Shown: positions 6,457 through 15,600 of the stretch, piece after piece
How the letters are laid out: each line of letters begins with the position of its first letter
Position numbering within the stretch: the first letter of the stretch is position 1
Assembly (NCBI GenBank): GCA_045652125.1
Contig: JAZRTT010000007.1
Coordinates: forward strand, 1-25,389
Origin: Avoscillospira sp045652125
GTDB lineage: Bacteria; Bacillota; Clostridia; Oscillospirales; Oscillospiraceae
Reading direction: 5' to 3'
Length of the DNA: 25,389 nt
Program-made: the position numbers and the translations under genes
The notes under the pieces: generated by a model
What the model saw: the letters and a program-made list of their open reading frames with translations, nothing else
What the model was told of the DNA's origin: nothing
Database searches by the model: none

Positions 6457-7934
6457 GTATCGCACTATATCATTTTCATGTGACACAAATCAAACGCAGC
6501 GCAGGACAATCCGCTATTGCATCCGCCGCCTATCGCTCCGGCGAAAAGCTGCACAGCGAATACTACGGAGAGGACAGCGACTACACCCAAAAGGTCGGAG
6601 TGATCTGCTCCGAAATCCTTCTGCCATCCCATGCACCACCGGAATATGCAGATCGGCAAACCTTGTGGAACGCCGTTGAAAAAATCGAACAGCACCCCAA
6701 AGCGCAGCTTGCCTACAGCTTTGACATTGCTTTGCAGAACGAGTTTTCCATGCAGGAGAACATCGAGATTGCAAGGCAATTTTTATTGGAGCAGTTTGTG
6801 AGCCGTGGCATGATCGTAGACTTTGCCGTTCACTCTCCCGACAAAGAGGACGGCGGCATTTCCAATCCCCACTTCCATGTCATGTGTCCGATACGTCCTA
6901 TGGATGAACACGGCAGATGGGGCAACAAGCAGCGGCGAGAATATCTTCTTGACGAGAATGGTGAGCGCATCCGTGATGAAGCAGGAAACTATGTATTCAA
7001 CGCTGTGCCGACCACCGAATGGGGCAGCCCCGACACCTTGGAGCAATGGCGGCAAGCATGGGCTGATCTGTGCAATCAGAAGTTTGCGGAAAAGGAATTG
7101 GACTGTCGGATCGACCACCGCAGTTATGAGCGACAGGGCATCGACCAAGTTCCCACCGTCCATGAGGGCGTGACTGTCCGGGCGATGGAAGCAAAGGGCA
7201 TCCGCACCGACAAGGGCGATATGAACAGATGGATTCGCCGGATCAACAGCATGAGAAAAAATATTGCTGCCATGCTGAGTGAATTGTTCGCCGCCATCCG
7301 GGAGATCAACCGAGAGCTTAAAGCACCGAAGGAAGCCACCCTTGCTGAGATCATTACCGACTATTACAGCAAACGCAATGCCGGTGCATGGAGTGTTTAC
7401 GGCAAGGTGGGCAATCTCAAAAACATGAGTCAGCTTGTAAATTATATCAGCGAAAACAATCTGCGCACTGTTGCCGATCTGGAAGCAAGGGTATCGGCTC
7501 AGCAGGAGAAACTGGATGCACGATCTGCCGCCTGCAAATCCGTTGAAGCGAAGATGAAAGACACCACCGAGCTTCTTCGACAGGCACAGAACTATGCAGA
7601 CACCAAACCCATTTACGATGAATGGTATCGCATCAAGTTCAAGGGCAAGAAAGACAAATTTAAGGACGAACACGAAAGCGAGCTTCGAAAGTATTACGCC
7701 GCCGAGCGCAAACTGAAACCGCACTTCCATGACGGAAAGCTGCCGCTGACGAAATGGAGAAAAGACATTACTGCATTGGAAAACGAGTACACAGCTATGC
7801 AGACAGAAATGGAAGCCCTGCGTGATAATGTACGCAATCTGCGTCAGGTCACGCTGGCGGTCAGAAGTGCCGACAACGAAAGACAGCAGCTTTCGGAACA
7901 GAACAAAAACCGTCACCATCAGAATGAACGATAA
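6453..7934 (+). CDS. MobA/MobL family relaxase (MOBQ)
   Basis: A 493-residue relaxase that would nick oriT and pilot the single strand during mobilization. The N-terminal domain has the MOBQ signature: a conserved histidine in YHFHV near residue 7, the likely catalytic Tyr27 in ASAAYRSGE, and the metal-binding HFH of NPHFHVM near residue 145. The C-terminal 200 residues are charged and coiled-coil-like, with no obvious primase domain. The start is a TTG that overlaps the stop of the preceding gene, with AGAGAGG upstream. The RSF1010 MobA protein has the same order of tyrosine and NPHxH motifs, which agrees with the RSF1010-like nick site found upstream of this gene pair. Confidence 0.92.
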   Translation: MSIALYHFHVTQIKRSAGQSAIASAAYRSGEKLHSEYYGEDSDYTQKVGVICSEILLPSHAPPEYADRQTLWNAVEKIEQHPKAQLAYSFDIALQNEFSMQENIEIARQFLLEQFVSRGMIVDFAVHSPDKEDGGISNPHFHVMCPIRPMDEHGRWGNKQRREYLLDENGERIRDEAGNYVFNAVPTTEWGSPDTLEQWRQAWADLCNQKFAEKELDCRIDHRSYERQGIDQVPTVHEGVTVRAMEAKGIRTDKGDMNRWIRRINSMRKNIAAMLSELFAAIREINRELKAPKEATLAEIITDYYSKRNAGAWSVYGKVGNLKNMSQLVNYISENNLRTVADLEARVSAQQEKLDARSAACKSVEAKMKDTTELLRQAQNYADTKPIYDEWYRIKFKGKKDKFKDEHESELRKYYAAERKLKPHFHDGKLPLTKWRKDITALENEYTAMQTEMEALRDNVRNLRQVTLAVRSADNERQQLSEQNKNRHHQNER

Positions 7935-7945
7935 GGAGGAATTGA

Positions 7946-8212
7946 ATGACCAACGAAATTACCACCGCATACGAACCCATTGACCTTTGCGCCTGCTTTG
8001 ACATTCTCCATTTCCCGCCGGAGGACTTTATGGAGGAATGCCGCATCTACTGGCTTAATCATAATCCTTTCCATGGAACGATTGAGCGCCGCATCGGCAA
8101 CACATGGTTCACCATCGAGACCGAATGTGCCGGAACGGAGAAGCTGACCGATAAGGTCAAGCGTCTGATCTTCTCCGACAAAAATCTTGCGAAAGGGGGC
8201 GCTTGTTCATGA
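7946..8212 (+). CDS. Small protein of unknown function between relaxase and integrase
   Basis: An 88-residue protein starting 12 bases after the relaxase stop with a strong AAGGAGG site. It is acidic to neutral and has Cys-x-Cys in LCACF near residue 14, a DFMEECRIYWLNHNPF stretch and a basic C-terminal part ending in GGACS. No domain is recognised. The tight spacing and same strand place it in the mobilization operon, where it could be an accessory or regulatory factor for the relaxase or the recombinase. No signal peptide or membrane segment is apparent. Confidence 0.65.
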   Translation: MTNEITTAYEPIDLCACFDILHFPPEDFMEECRIYWLNHNPFHGTIERRIGNTWFTIETECAGTEKLTDKVKRLIFSDKNLAKGGACS

Positions 8213-8289
8213 CAGAGACAAAAAGTTATGTTAATATAAAACCATGCACAACGGTTCTGTCAGCTGACCAACAACCAAAGGAGGAAATT

Positions 8290-9981
8290 ATGTTGGATCA
8301 GCAGAAAATCACCATCATCTACTGCCGCCTGTCCGTGGAGGACATCAAGGAAGATACCAAAGACGGAAAGGGTAATTCCAAGGCAGATGAGTCAAATTCG
8401 ATACAGAACCAAAAGGAACTGCTTCTTCGCTACGCAAAAGACCATGGCTACACGAACACAAAAGTCCTGATCGACGACGGTTATACGGGTACGAACTTCA
8501 ACCGTCCGGGATTACAGGAGGGCTTCGAGCTTGTCAAACAGGGGCTTGTTGGCTGCTGGTTGGTCAAAGATATGTCACGCTTCGGTCGTGACTATCTGAC
8601 CGTCGGACAGTACACGGATATCATCTTCCCCAGCTACGATGTACGCTTCATCGCCGTCGCTGATGGCGTTGACAGCGCACACGGCGACAACGAGGGCTTT
8701 ACCGCAATCCGCAATCTTTTCAACGAATGGTATCCCAGAGATACATCCAAGAAAGTTCGTGCGGTGTTCCGACAGAAAGGAACCAGCGGCAAGCATCTCG
8801 GTCAAGCTCCCTTCGGTTATATCGAAGACCCGAACAATCCCGGCTACTGGCTGATCGATGAGGAAGCGGCAAAGGTGGTCAGACACATCTTCGCTCTCTG
8901 CATCGACGGAAACGGACCGTCAAGAATCGCACGGATGCTTGAAAAGGAACAGGTGCTCACAGTCAAGTCGTACTACGCTATGAAGAAAGGCAAACCCTTA
9001 CCGGAATACCCCTACCGTTGGAATGACAATTCCGTGGTCGGTATTCTGAAACGGATTGAGTACACAGGCTGCACTTGTAATTTCAAGACCTACTCCAAAT
9101 CCTTCAAGCTCAAAAAGAGACTTCCCAATGACCCGGAGAATATGTATATTCTGGAGGACACACAGGAAGCCATTATCACCAAGGTGCAGTGGGACAGAGT
9201 ACAGGAGCTGCGCAAAAACAAACGCCGCCCCGCAAAAGCGGAACGGCAGGGATTGTTCTCCGGGCTTCTGTTCTGTGCCGATTGTGGCAACAAGCTCCAC
9301 TTTGCTACCTGTAAGAGCTTTGAGGGAAAGCAGGATCACTATGTATGCTCCAGTTACAAGAGCAACAGAGGAACCTGCAGCGCACACTATATCCGTGAAG
9401 ATACCTTGCGGGATCTGATACTGGAGCGCATCCTCGCTGTGAACGCCTATATCCGCAACGATGTGGACGGCTTCAAGGAAGAATGGCTTCGGTGTCGGCA
9501 GGAGGATTGGGAAGAAGGTATCCGTGAGGACAAGCGGAAAGTGGCGGCAGCAAGGAAACGCTGTGCCGATCTCGATGTTCTGATCTCCCGTCTGTATGAA
9601 GATTCCGTCCTCGGAAATCTGCCTATAGAACGGTACAGGAAGATGAGCGCAGAATATGAAGCGGAGCAGAAGCGGTTACAAGACGAAATCGCAATCAGAG
9701 AAGGATGGGTCGAAGAACAGGAGGATATGAGCCATGGGCTTGACAGTTTCGTGGAAATGGTCAACAAGTATGTTGACATGACGGACCTGACACAGACCAT
9801 CGTGAACGAATATATCCGAAAGATCGAAGTGTTCGCATCGGACAAGTCCAGCGGTAAGCGAAAGCAGAAAATTAAAATCTACTGGAACTTCGTTGACGAG
9901 CTTGACCTTGAGATATTCTCTCAGCCCATCGTCTATGAGCGAATCACAAAACAAACACAGAAAATGCAGAAAACGGCGTGA
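8290..9981 (+). CDS. Large serine recombinase (TnpX-like integrase)
   Basis: A 563-residue large serine recombinase that would integrate and excise the element. The catalytic domain has the nucleophile Ser15 in YCRLS and the arginines of DMSRFGRD near residue 90. The recombinase domain (about 160-270) includes the KKVRAVFRQKGTSG start. A zinc ribbon follows, with CADC near residue 335 and a second cysteine pair in YVCSS and GTC. The C-terminal third is coiled-coil and ends in a basic DUF4368-like segment. The start is ATG at 8290 with AGGAGG at 8279-8284; an in-frame start at 8203 would add 29 residues upstream of the catalytic core and lacks this site. Length matches the Tn4451 TnpX/Tn5397 TndX group. 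Confidence 0.92.
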   Translation: MLDQQKITIIYCRLSVEDIKEDTKDGKGNSKADESNSIQNQKELLLRYAKDHGYTNTKVLIDDGYTGTNFNRPGLQEGFELVKQGLVGCWLVKDMSRFGRDYLTVGQYTDIIFPSYDVRFIAVADGVDSAHGDNEGFTAIRNLFNEWYPRDTSKKVRAVFRQKGTSGKHLGQAPFGYIEDPNNPGYWLIDEEAAKVVRHIFALCIDGNGPSRIARMLEKEQVLTVKSYYAMKKGKPLPEYPYRWNDNSVVGILKRIEYTGCTCNFKTYSKSFKLKKRLPNDPENMYILEDTQEAIITKVQWDRVQELRKNKRRPAKAERQGLFSGLLFCADCGNKLHFATCKSFEGKQDHYVCSSYKSNRGTCSAHYIREDTLRDLILERILAVNAYIRNDVDGFKEEWLRCRQEDWEEGIREDKRKVAAARKRCADLDVLISRLYEDSVLGNLPIERYRKMSAEYEAEQKRLQDEIAIREGWVEEQEDMSHGLDSFVEMVNKYVDMTDLTQTIVNEYIRKIEVFASDKSSGKRKQKIKIYWNFVDELDLEIFSQPIVYERITKQTQKMQKTA

Positions 9982-9999
9982 CCTTCGGGTCACACCGTT
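9972..9999 (+). terminator. Hairpin overlapping the end of the large recombinase gene
   Basis: GTGACC and GGTCAC pair around a TTCG tetraloop, extended by AACGG/CCGTT beyond a one-base mismatch. The stop codon of the recombinase lies in the stem. No T run follows, so it is a weak or rho-dependent terminator, or an mRNA-stabilising hairpin. It may also mark the region near the right end of the element. Confidence 0.4.
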
Positions 10000-10058
10000 C
10001 TCTGGGACAAATAGTTACTTGTCGCTGTTAAGCCTTGGCCTCGGAGATTTTTTTGTTT

Positions 10059-10958
10059 CTTATTTGTATATGGAATTTTCATCCACCGGGATCTCACCAT
10101 ATTGGGCTTCGTACTCTTTCACGCACTGCCCTGCCAAACTTTTTTCTCCAACTTGTTTCAATGATTAAAGTGCAGAAGGCGCGATAGCGTGACTTCGCCA
10201 ACATCCCCGACCTTAACGACCTTGATGTACTCATATCTTGCATCGTCTCCATCGAGAGCAGGAAGTTCATTCCACCATCTACCCTGTGCATCCACTTCCA
10301 GAGGGTTTGTCAGGTTCAGATAGACCTTGTAATTGGCATCGCCATAACCAACGCCCTCATAGTCGCAGAACTCCTCATAGATTTCTTCCAGCGTGTCACA
10401 TTCTACGATGTCGAGATACCCGTTGACGCAATCCTCACGTAGCCTGTACTTGCCGTTCTTCTCGTCTACAAAGTATTCGTCTTTCCCGATCTTCTCAAAG
10501 AAACTGTTCGCATCCTCGATGGTCTTAAACGCCTGCGCCTCGTAGGTTTCCGTTGTGCCGCTGTAACTCGCCGCCACATCGTTTCGATCAACAAAGAAGA
10601 AACTAGTATCGTCATCGGACATCTTGGCATCGAACACATGGAAACCGGCATCCTGTGAGCCATGATACATGACCATCAGATTGCCGCTATCGTCACGCAT
10701 TTTGCTGTCCTTGAAGTAGTCCTGCTGCTCCTTGGAAAGTTGCTTGCCGTCAGAATCAGAAAGGGAATATTGCTCCTTGACAGTTTCTGGTTTTTGTGCT
10801 TTAATGTCCTCGATGAACTTTATGTTTGCGGCAAGGCCACGAAGGTTATTCGTTGCACCTACCGCCATGAGTTCATCTTTTTTTTGCACATAAACAGTTG
10901 CACTTGCTGGTAGATTTTCAAGTAGTGACTTTGTATGCTCCGCAGGCCAATGCTTTTG
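10059..10958 (-). pseudogene. Truncated, frameshifted gene with an ADP-ribosyltransferase-like (polyvalent protein) segment
   Basis: The main open part (10158-10889 from a GTG) encodes a segment starting YSLSD and continuing MVMYHGSQDAGFHVFD, FFFVDRNDVAASYS and VYLNLTNPLEVDA. This pattern resembles ART-type modules of large polyvalent proteins in conjugative elements and phages. The same frame is open upstream to a TGA at 10959-10961, adding protein-like sequence that reads HWPAEHTKSLLENL, so the N-terminus has been lost. At the 3' end the frame stops at 10158, but the next frame continues with 33 sensible codons to a TAA at 10059. Restoring one T in the CATTGAAA stretch would join them. It is probably a decayed remnant of a larger gene. 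Confidence 0.6.
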
Positions 10959-10978
10959 TCAGATCACAAAAGCATTGG
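10947..10978. repeat. Perfect 13-bp inverted repeat with a 6-base loop
   Basis: CCAATGCTTTTGT at 10947-10959 and its exact reverse complement at 10966-10978 are separated by CAGATC. The repeat falls where the pseudogene's open frame is cut off by a stop codon. It could be a recombination end, a terminator-like hairpin or a protein-binding site. Confidence 0.6.
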
Positions 10979-10989
10979 ATGAAAAAGAT

Positions 10990-11046
10990 CGCAGGGGGAG
11001 GGCGTTGACGGTTTGCTCCCGCAAACCAAGCCACGCTCCCCCTGCG
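10990..11046. repeat. GC-rich nested palindrome next to the groEL terminator
   Basis: The outer arms CGCAGGGGGAG (10990-11000) and CTCCCCCTGCG (11036-11046) enclose GCGT/ACGC and a 7-bp inner hairpin, GGTTTGC (11010-11016) with GCAAACC (11021-11027). The whole could fold as one long interrupted stem. It lies between element remnants and the chromosomal groEL terminator. The role is unknown; a mobile-element end or leftover transfer/replication structure is possible. Confidence 0.55.
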
Positions 11047-11118
11047 ACCCCCTCCCGGCACGCACGATTGTGACTGCTCAGAAATGTAGAACTGTGCCGA
11101 TCATAGTTTCTTCGCAAC

Positions 11119-11157
11119 AAAAACAGCCCCGGAGTTTTACTCCGGGGCTGTTTTTTT
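11119..11157 (-). terminator. groESL intrinsic terminator (bidirectional)
   Basis: A perfect 11-bp stem CAGCCCCGGAG/CTCCGGGGCTG (11124-11134, 11140-11150) is flanked by an A run on the left and a T run on the right. It therefore works for the minus-strand groEL transcript, which ends just before it, and also for any plus-strand transcript from the mobile region. Confidence 0.9.
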
Positions 11158-11162
11158 AGGAC

Positions 11163-12803
<1,641 letters not shown>

Positions 12804-12836
12804 AATTACAAATTTTCCTTTCGATGAAAACTAATA

Positions 12837-13109
12837 TTATTCCACAACAGCCAGAACGTCAGCGATCTTCACGATGCTGTAATCCTCGCCGTCCAGCTTC
12901 AGTTCCTGACCTGCGAATTTTCCCACAACAACTTTGTCACCGACCTTTACGGTCATGGGATTCTCCTCGGTACCGGGGCCCACAGCAACTACTTCAGAAA
13001 TAATGGATTTTTCTTTGGTTGCAGTTGCCAGAATGATGCCGGATGCCGTAGTTTCTTCTTCCATTGTGCTCTTTACAAGCACATTGTCTGCAAGGGGTTT
13101 GAGTTTCAT
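12837..13109 (-). CDS. groES: Co-chaperonin GroES (10 kDa)
   Basis: The heptameric lid of the GroEL chamber. The 90-residue protein has the family start MKLKPLADNVLVK, the region around residues 17-35 corresponding to the mobile loop (EEETTASGIIL), and the KVVVGKFAGQELKLDGEDY segment near the C-terminus. Length is slightly under the usual 94-97. The ATG is preceded by AGGAGG nine bases upstream. It is the first gene of the groESL operon, directly behind a sigma-A promoter and a perfect CIRCE element. Confidence 0.98.
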   Translation of the reverse strand: MKLKPLADNVLVKSTMEEETTASGIILATATKEKSIISEVVAVGPGTEENPMTVKVGDKVVVGKFAGQELKLDGEDYSIVKIADVLAVVE

Positions 13110-13170
13110 ATTGGGATGCCTCCTAAATTTTCAGTATGGAACGGGACTCGGCCCGCAGTCTGCTTGTTTT

Positions 13171-13197
13171 TTAGCACTCATTTATTTCGAGTGCTAA
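13171..13197 (-). promoter_or_regulatory. CIRCE operator (HrcA-binding site)
   Basis: TTAGCACTC and GAGTGCTAA are separated by nine bases, which is the exact CIRCE consensus. It lies just after the groES -10 box, at the expected transcription start, so HrcA binding would block the promoter until heat or protein-folding stress. hrcA itself is not in the window. Confidence 0.97.
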
Positions 13198-13204
13198 CGT
13201 GTAT

Positions 13205-13233
13205 ATAATAGTCCAGTCTTTGGAAATACGCAA
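13205..13233 (-). promoter_or_regulatory. Sigma-A promoter of groESL
   Basis: On the minus strand a TTGCGT -35 box (13228-13233) and a TATTAT -10 box (13205-13210) are 17 bases apart. The CIRCE element begins seven bases after the -10 box, consistent with HrcA control. Confidence 0.8.
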
Positions 13234-13306
13234 GGGGCAAATTGCACAAAAAAAGTGAATTTTTTATAAACCACCTTGTTCGACGAAATTCGCAGGGCAA
13301 AACCTG

Positions 13307-14260
13307 TCAAACTCCGGCGAGGGCAGCCTCTTTTTCCTCCGCTGCCTCATAAGAAAGCCCCTTTGGATAGAAAAAACGCAGTCCGCCCGGGACCACAGAG
13401 AAGGTGACATTCTGTCCGCCCAACGTTTCTCCGTCAATATTCACAACACTGGCTTCCGTACACCGGATATGGATCTCTTTGGTGCGGAAGTGCCGAATCA
13501 AATGGGGATATTCTGCGTAGCATCCTTCCCGGTATTTTCCAATGATTCTGGCGATCTGCAGCAAATTCACCGGCTTGATGACCAGCACATCCAGCAAGCC
13601 ATCATCGGGCAGGGCATCGGGTACCGGATGGAAGCTTCCGCCGTAATGGCGGCCGCTGCAAATGCAGATGAGTGTCTGATCCCCGGTTATCGTCTCCCCG
13701 TTTGCCTCAATAATATAGGGCTTATGAATCCCCTTCAGCAAATTGACACCGGTGGAAAGAATATACGCACCCTTACCGGATACCAGAGGCAGCCGCCGGT
13801 AACGACCCATTTCCGTACCAATACGGGCATCCAGCCCCATGGAACAAATGTTGGCCGCATAGCAAACCACATCATCCGAGCAGCAGCGAATCAGGTCAAA
13901 AACAGCTTCTTCGCAATCCATAAAACGCTCTAAATCACGAAAAGCATCCGGCTGATTGAAAAGCTTCACAAAATCGTTACCCGAACCGCTGGGAACATGG
14001 GTGACGGAAACATGGTCAAAACCGATCACGCCATTGATCACTTCATTGAGCGTCCCGTCGCCGCCGCAGGCATAGATTCGCAGGGCATCTCCTGTTTCGG
14101 CAGCTTCCCGGGCCAACCGGATAATATCCCCGGGTCCCTTAGATATCTGCACTTCGTAGTCCAGCCCTCGGCTGCCAAAGATTTCTCCTGCCAGCTTTTT
14201 GAACTGGATGCTGCGGTCACATTTGCCGGCGGCAGGATTGACGATAAACAAGTGCTTCAT
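13307..14260 (-). CDS. Diacylglycerol/lipid kinase family protein (DagK/YegS-like)
   Basis: A 317-residue soluble lipid kinase. The DAGK catalytic domain is N-terminal, with IVNPAAGK at residues 6-13, the nucleotide-binding GGDGTLNEV near residue 66 and the PSGSGNDF motif near 91. The C-terminal half has the usual beta-sandwich with a GGSFHPVPDALPDDGLLDV stretch. Gram-positive DgkB members recycle diacylglycerol from lipoteichoic acid synthesis; the exact lipid substrate here is not certain. AAGGAG precedes the ATG. It lies 121 bases downstream of the RNA methyltransferase gene on the same strand, with a REP-like repeat in between. Confidence 0.9.
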   Translation of the reverse strand: MKHLFIVNPAAGKCDRSIQFKKLAGEIFGSRGLDYEVQISKGPGDIIRLAREAAETGDALRIYACGGDGTLNEVINGVIGFDHVSVTHVPSGSGNDFVKLFNQPDAFRDLERFMDCEEAVFDLIRCCSDDVVCYAANICSMGLDARIGTEMGRYRRLPLVSGKGAYILSTGVNLLKGIHKPYIIEANGETITGDQTLICICSGRHYGGSFHPVPDALPDDGLLDVLVIKPVNLLQIARIIGKYREGCYAEYPHLIRHFRTKEIHIRCTEASVVNIDGETLGGQNVTFSVVPGGLRFFYPKGLSYEAAEEKEAALAGV

Positions 14261-14313
14261 AAATGTTTCTCCTTAAGGCTTGCACAAAGCAGGGCGGAAA
14301 GGCAGATGACGGC

Positions 14314-14373
14314 AGCCTTCCTTCACCTCTCAGTCACGGCTTCGCCGTGCCAGCTCCCCTCAAGGGGAGCCTT
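14314..14373. repeat. REP-like palindromic repeat unit
   Basis: Two adjacent hairpins lie here, CACGGC/GCCGTG with a 3-base loop (14335-14349) and GCTCCCCT/AGGGGAGC with a 2-base loop (14353-14370), between CTCAGT and GCCTTATTA. Similar intergenic units are common in Ruminococcaceae-type genomes, as far as I recall. It lies between two co-oriented genes and could stabilise or end the upstream transcript. Only one copy is in this window. Confidence 0.6.
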
Positions 14374-14381
14374 ATTACATT

Positions 14382-15497
14382 TTAGTAATACATATAGACG
14401 TTGCACTGCAGCCGTCCATTATACAGCTTCCGTTTTTTAGCTGCCTGTTTGCCAAAATAGTGTTCAAATTCCGGCTCGGAAGAAATGATATACTTTTTCC
14501 AGCCGTCGGCAAACTTCAAATGACGGCCCAATTGCTGATAAAGCCGCTGGGCGCTGCGCTGTTCCAGCATCCGCTCTCCATAGGGCGGGTTAAAGACCAT
14601 AAGTCCCTGATCCGTTGGCAGAGGGAGCTTGGTGGCATCCCCTTCCCGGAATTCGATGTACCTGGCCACACCGGCCTTCTGTGCGTTGGACCGGGCAATA
14701 TCGATGGATGCAGGATCGATATCCGTGCCCAAAATTCGATACTCCCCGCGGAATTCCATGTCTTTGGCTTCTTCCCTCGCCTGTGTCCAGACCTCTTTCG
14801 GCACCACATCCCACTTTTCCGCGCCGAAGATCCGGCCCAGACCGGGTGCCCGGTTCAAAGCAGTCAATGCAGCCTCAATGCAGATGGTGCCGCTTCCGCA
14901 GAAGGGATCCCAAAAAAATTCCCGGCCCCGGTAACGGGCCAAATTCACCATGGCAGCCGCCATCGTCTCATGCAGAGGTGCATCATTGCCCACAGCCCGG
15001 TATCCCCGCTTGTGAAGGCTGGCTCCGGAGGTGTCCAGAAAGACCTCGCAGACGTCCTTCATAAGGGAAAAGCGAAGCTGATACACGCTGCCGGTCTCCG
15101 GCAGCCAGCTCAGACCGTATTTGGCTCCCAGACGGTCCACAGCGGCTTTTTTTACAATGGACTGGCAGTCGGGGACGGAGTGGAGCTGGCTGTCCAGACT
15201 GTAACCCTTGACAGGGAACTGACCGTCCTTGGGAATGATATTCTCCAGCGGCAGGGCCTTGACCCCCTGATACAGTTCCTCAAAGGTCTTTGCCGGGAAC
15301 CGGCCCAGCAGAATCATGACCCGCTCCCCCATCCGAAGACGCAGATTGACCCTTGCCATATCTGTAAAATCGCCCGCAAAAAAGGTTCGGCGATCCTCGA
15401 CCCGGACATCCTCCAGCTTCATTCGCCGCAGCTCATCGCCCACCAGACCTTCCAAACCGAAGAGACAGGGAACGGCAAAAGTAAATTTCTGATTCAT
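14382..15497 (-). CDS. THUMP-domain class I SAM-dependent RNA methyltransferase (RlmL/YpsC-like)
   Basis: A 371-residue RNA guanine-N2 methyltransferase. An N-terminal ferredoxin-like/THUMP region (about 1-155) binds RNA. The Rossmann methyltransferase domain has DPFCGSGTICIEAA near residue 199 as the SAM loop and the NPPYGER catalytic motif near 304. Relatives modify 23S rRNA (m2G2445) in E. coli; the target here is inferred. The start is ATG at 15497 with GGAG five bases upstream. An in-frame ATG at 15524 would fall at or before the predicted transcription start. It is transcribed from its own promoter just behind the symporter terminator. Confidence 0.9.
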   Translation of the reverse strand: MNQKFTFAVPCLFGLEGLVGDELRRMKLEDVRVEDRRTFFAGDFTDMARVNLRLRMGERVMILLGRFPAKTFEELYQGVKALPLENIIPKDGQFPVKGYSLDSQLHSVPDCQSIVKKAAVDRLGAKYGLSWLPETGSVYQLRFSLMKDVCEVFLDTSGASLHKRGYRAVGNDAPLHETMAAAMVNLARYRGREFFWDPFCGSGTICIEAALTALNRAPGLGRIFGAEKWDVVPKEVWTQAREEAKDMEFRGEYRILGTDIDPASIDIARSNAQKAGVARYIEFREGDATKLPLPTDQGLMVFNPPYGERMLEQRSAQRLYQQLGRHLKFADGWKKYIISSEPEFEHYFGKQAAKKRKLYNGRLQCNVYMYY

Positions 15498-15526
15498 GGC
15501 AACTCCATTTCCTTTAGTTTCCAATT

Positions 15527-15555
15527 ATTATATGCCATTTTGCCGCAAATAGCAA
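15527..15555 (-). promoter_or_regulatory. Promoter of the RNA methyltransferase gene
   Basis: On the minus strand a TTGCTA -35 box (15550-15555) and a consensus TATAAT -10 box (15527-15532) have a 17-base spacer. The start of transcription near 15520 supports translation from the ATG at 15497. Confidence 0.75.
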
Positions 15556-15586
15556 TAAAAAGAGAGTGCCAAATGGCACTCTCTTT
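15551..15586 (-). terminator. Intrinsic terminator of the symporter gene
   Basis: A perfect 12-bp stem, AAAGAGAGTGCC with GGCACTCTCTTT around a 4-base loop (15559-15586), is followed on the minus strand by a T-rich run. It lies 15 bases after the symporter stop codon. Confidence 0.85.
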
Positions 15587-15600
15587 CGGTTGATTGTGAA

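Larger units (their letters stand above)
26..9999 (+). mobile_element. Integrative mobilizable element carrying a glycan cassette (partial; ends not determined)
   Basis: This stretch holds a small serine recombinase, a five-gene cell-surface glycan operon, a candidate MOBQ oriT, a DUF3847-like protein, a MobA/MobL relaxase, a small unknown protein and a large serine recombinase, all on the plus strand. No type IV secretion genes are visible, so transfer would depend on a helper element. Composition is more A+T-rich than the groEL-side chromosome, most strongly in the cargo. The left end may lie outside the window. The right end is placed only provisionally at the hairpin after the large recombinase, because no att core or direct repeat could be identified. 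It could extend to about 11,050 and include the remnant gene and palindromes. Confidence 0.7.

Noticed and set aside
6783..7919. Minus-strand open frame of 378 codons opposite the relaxase
   Set aside because: It is antisense to a gene with clear MOBQ motifs and shows no family features, so it is a shadow.
14460..15593. Plus-strand open frame of 377 codons opposite the RNA methyltransferase
   Set aside because: It is antisense to a gene with intact THUMP/SAM motifs; no ribosome site or recognisable domain.
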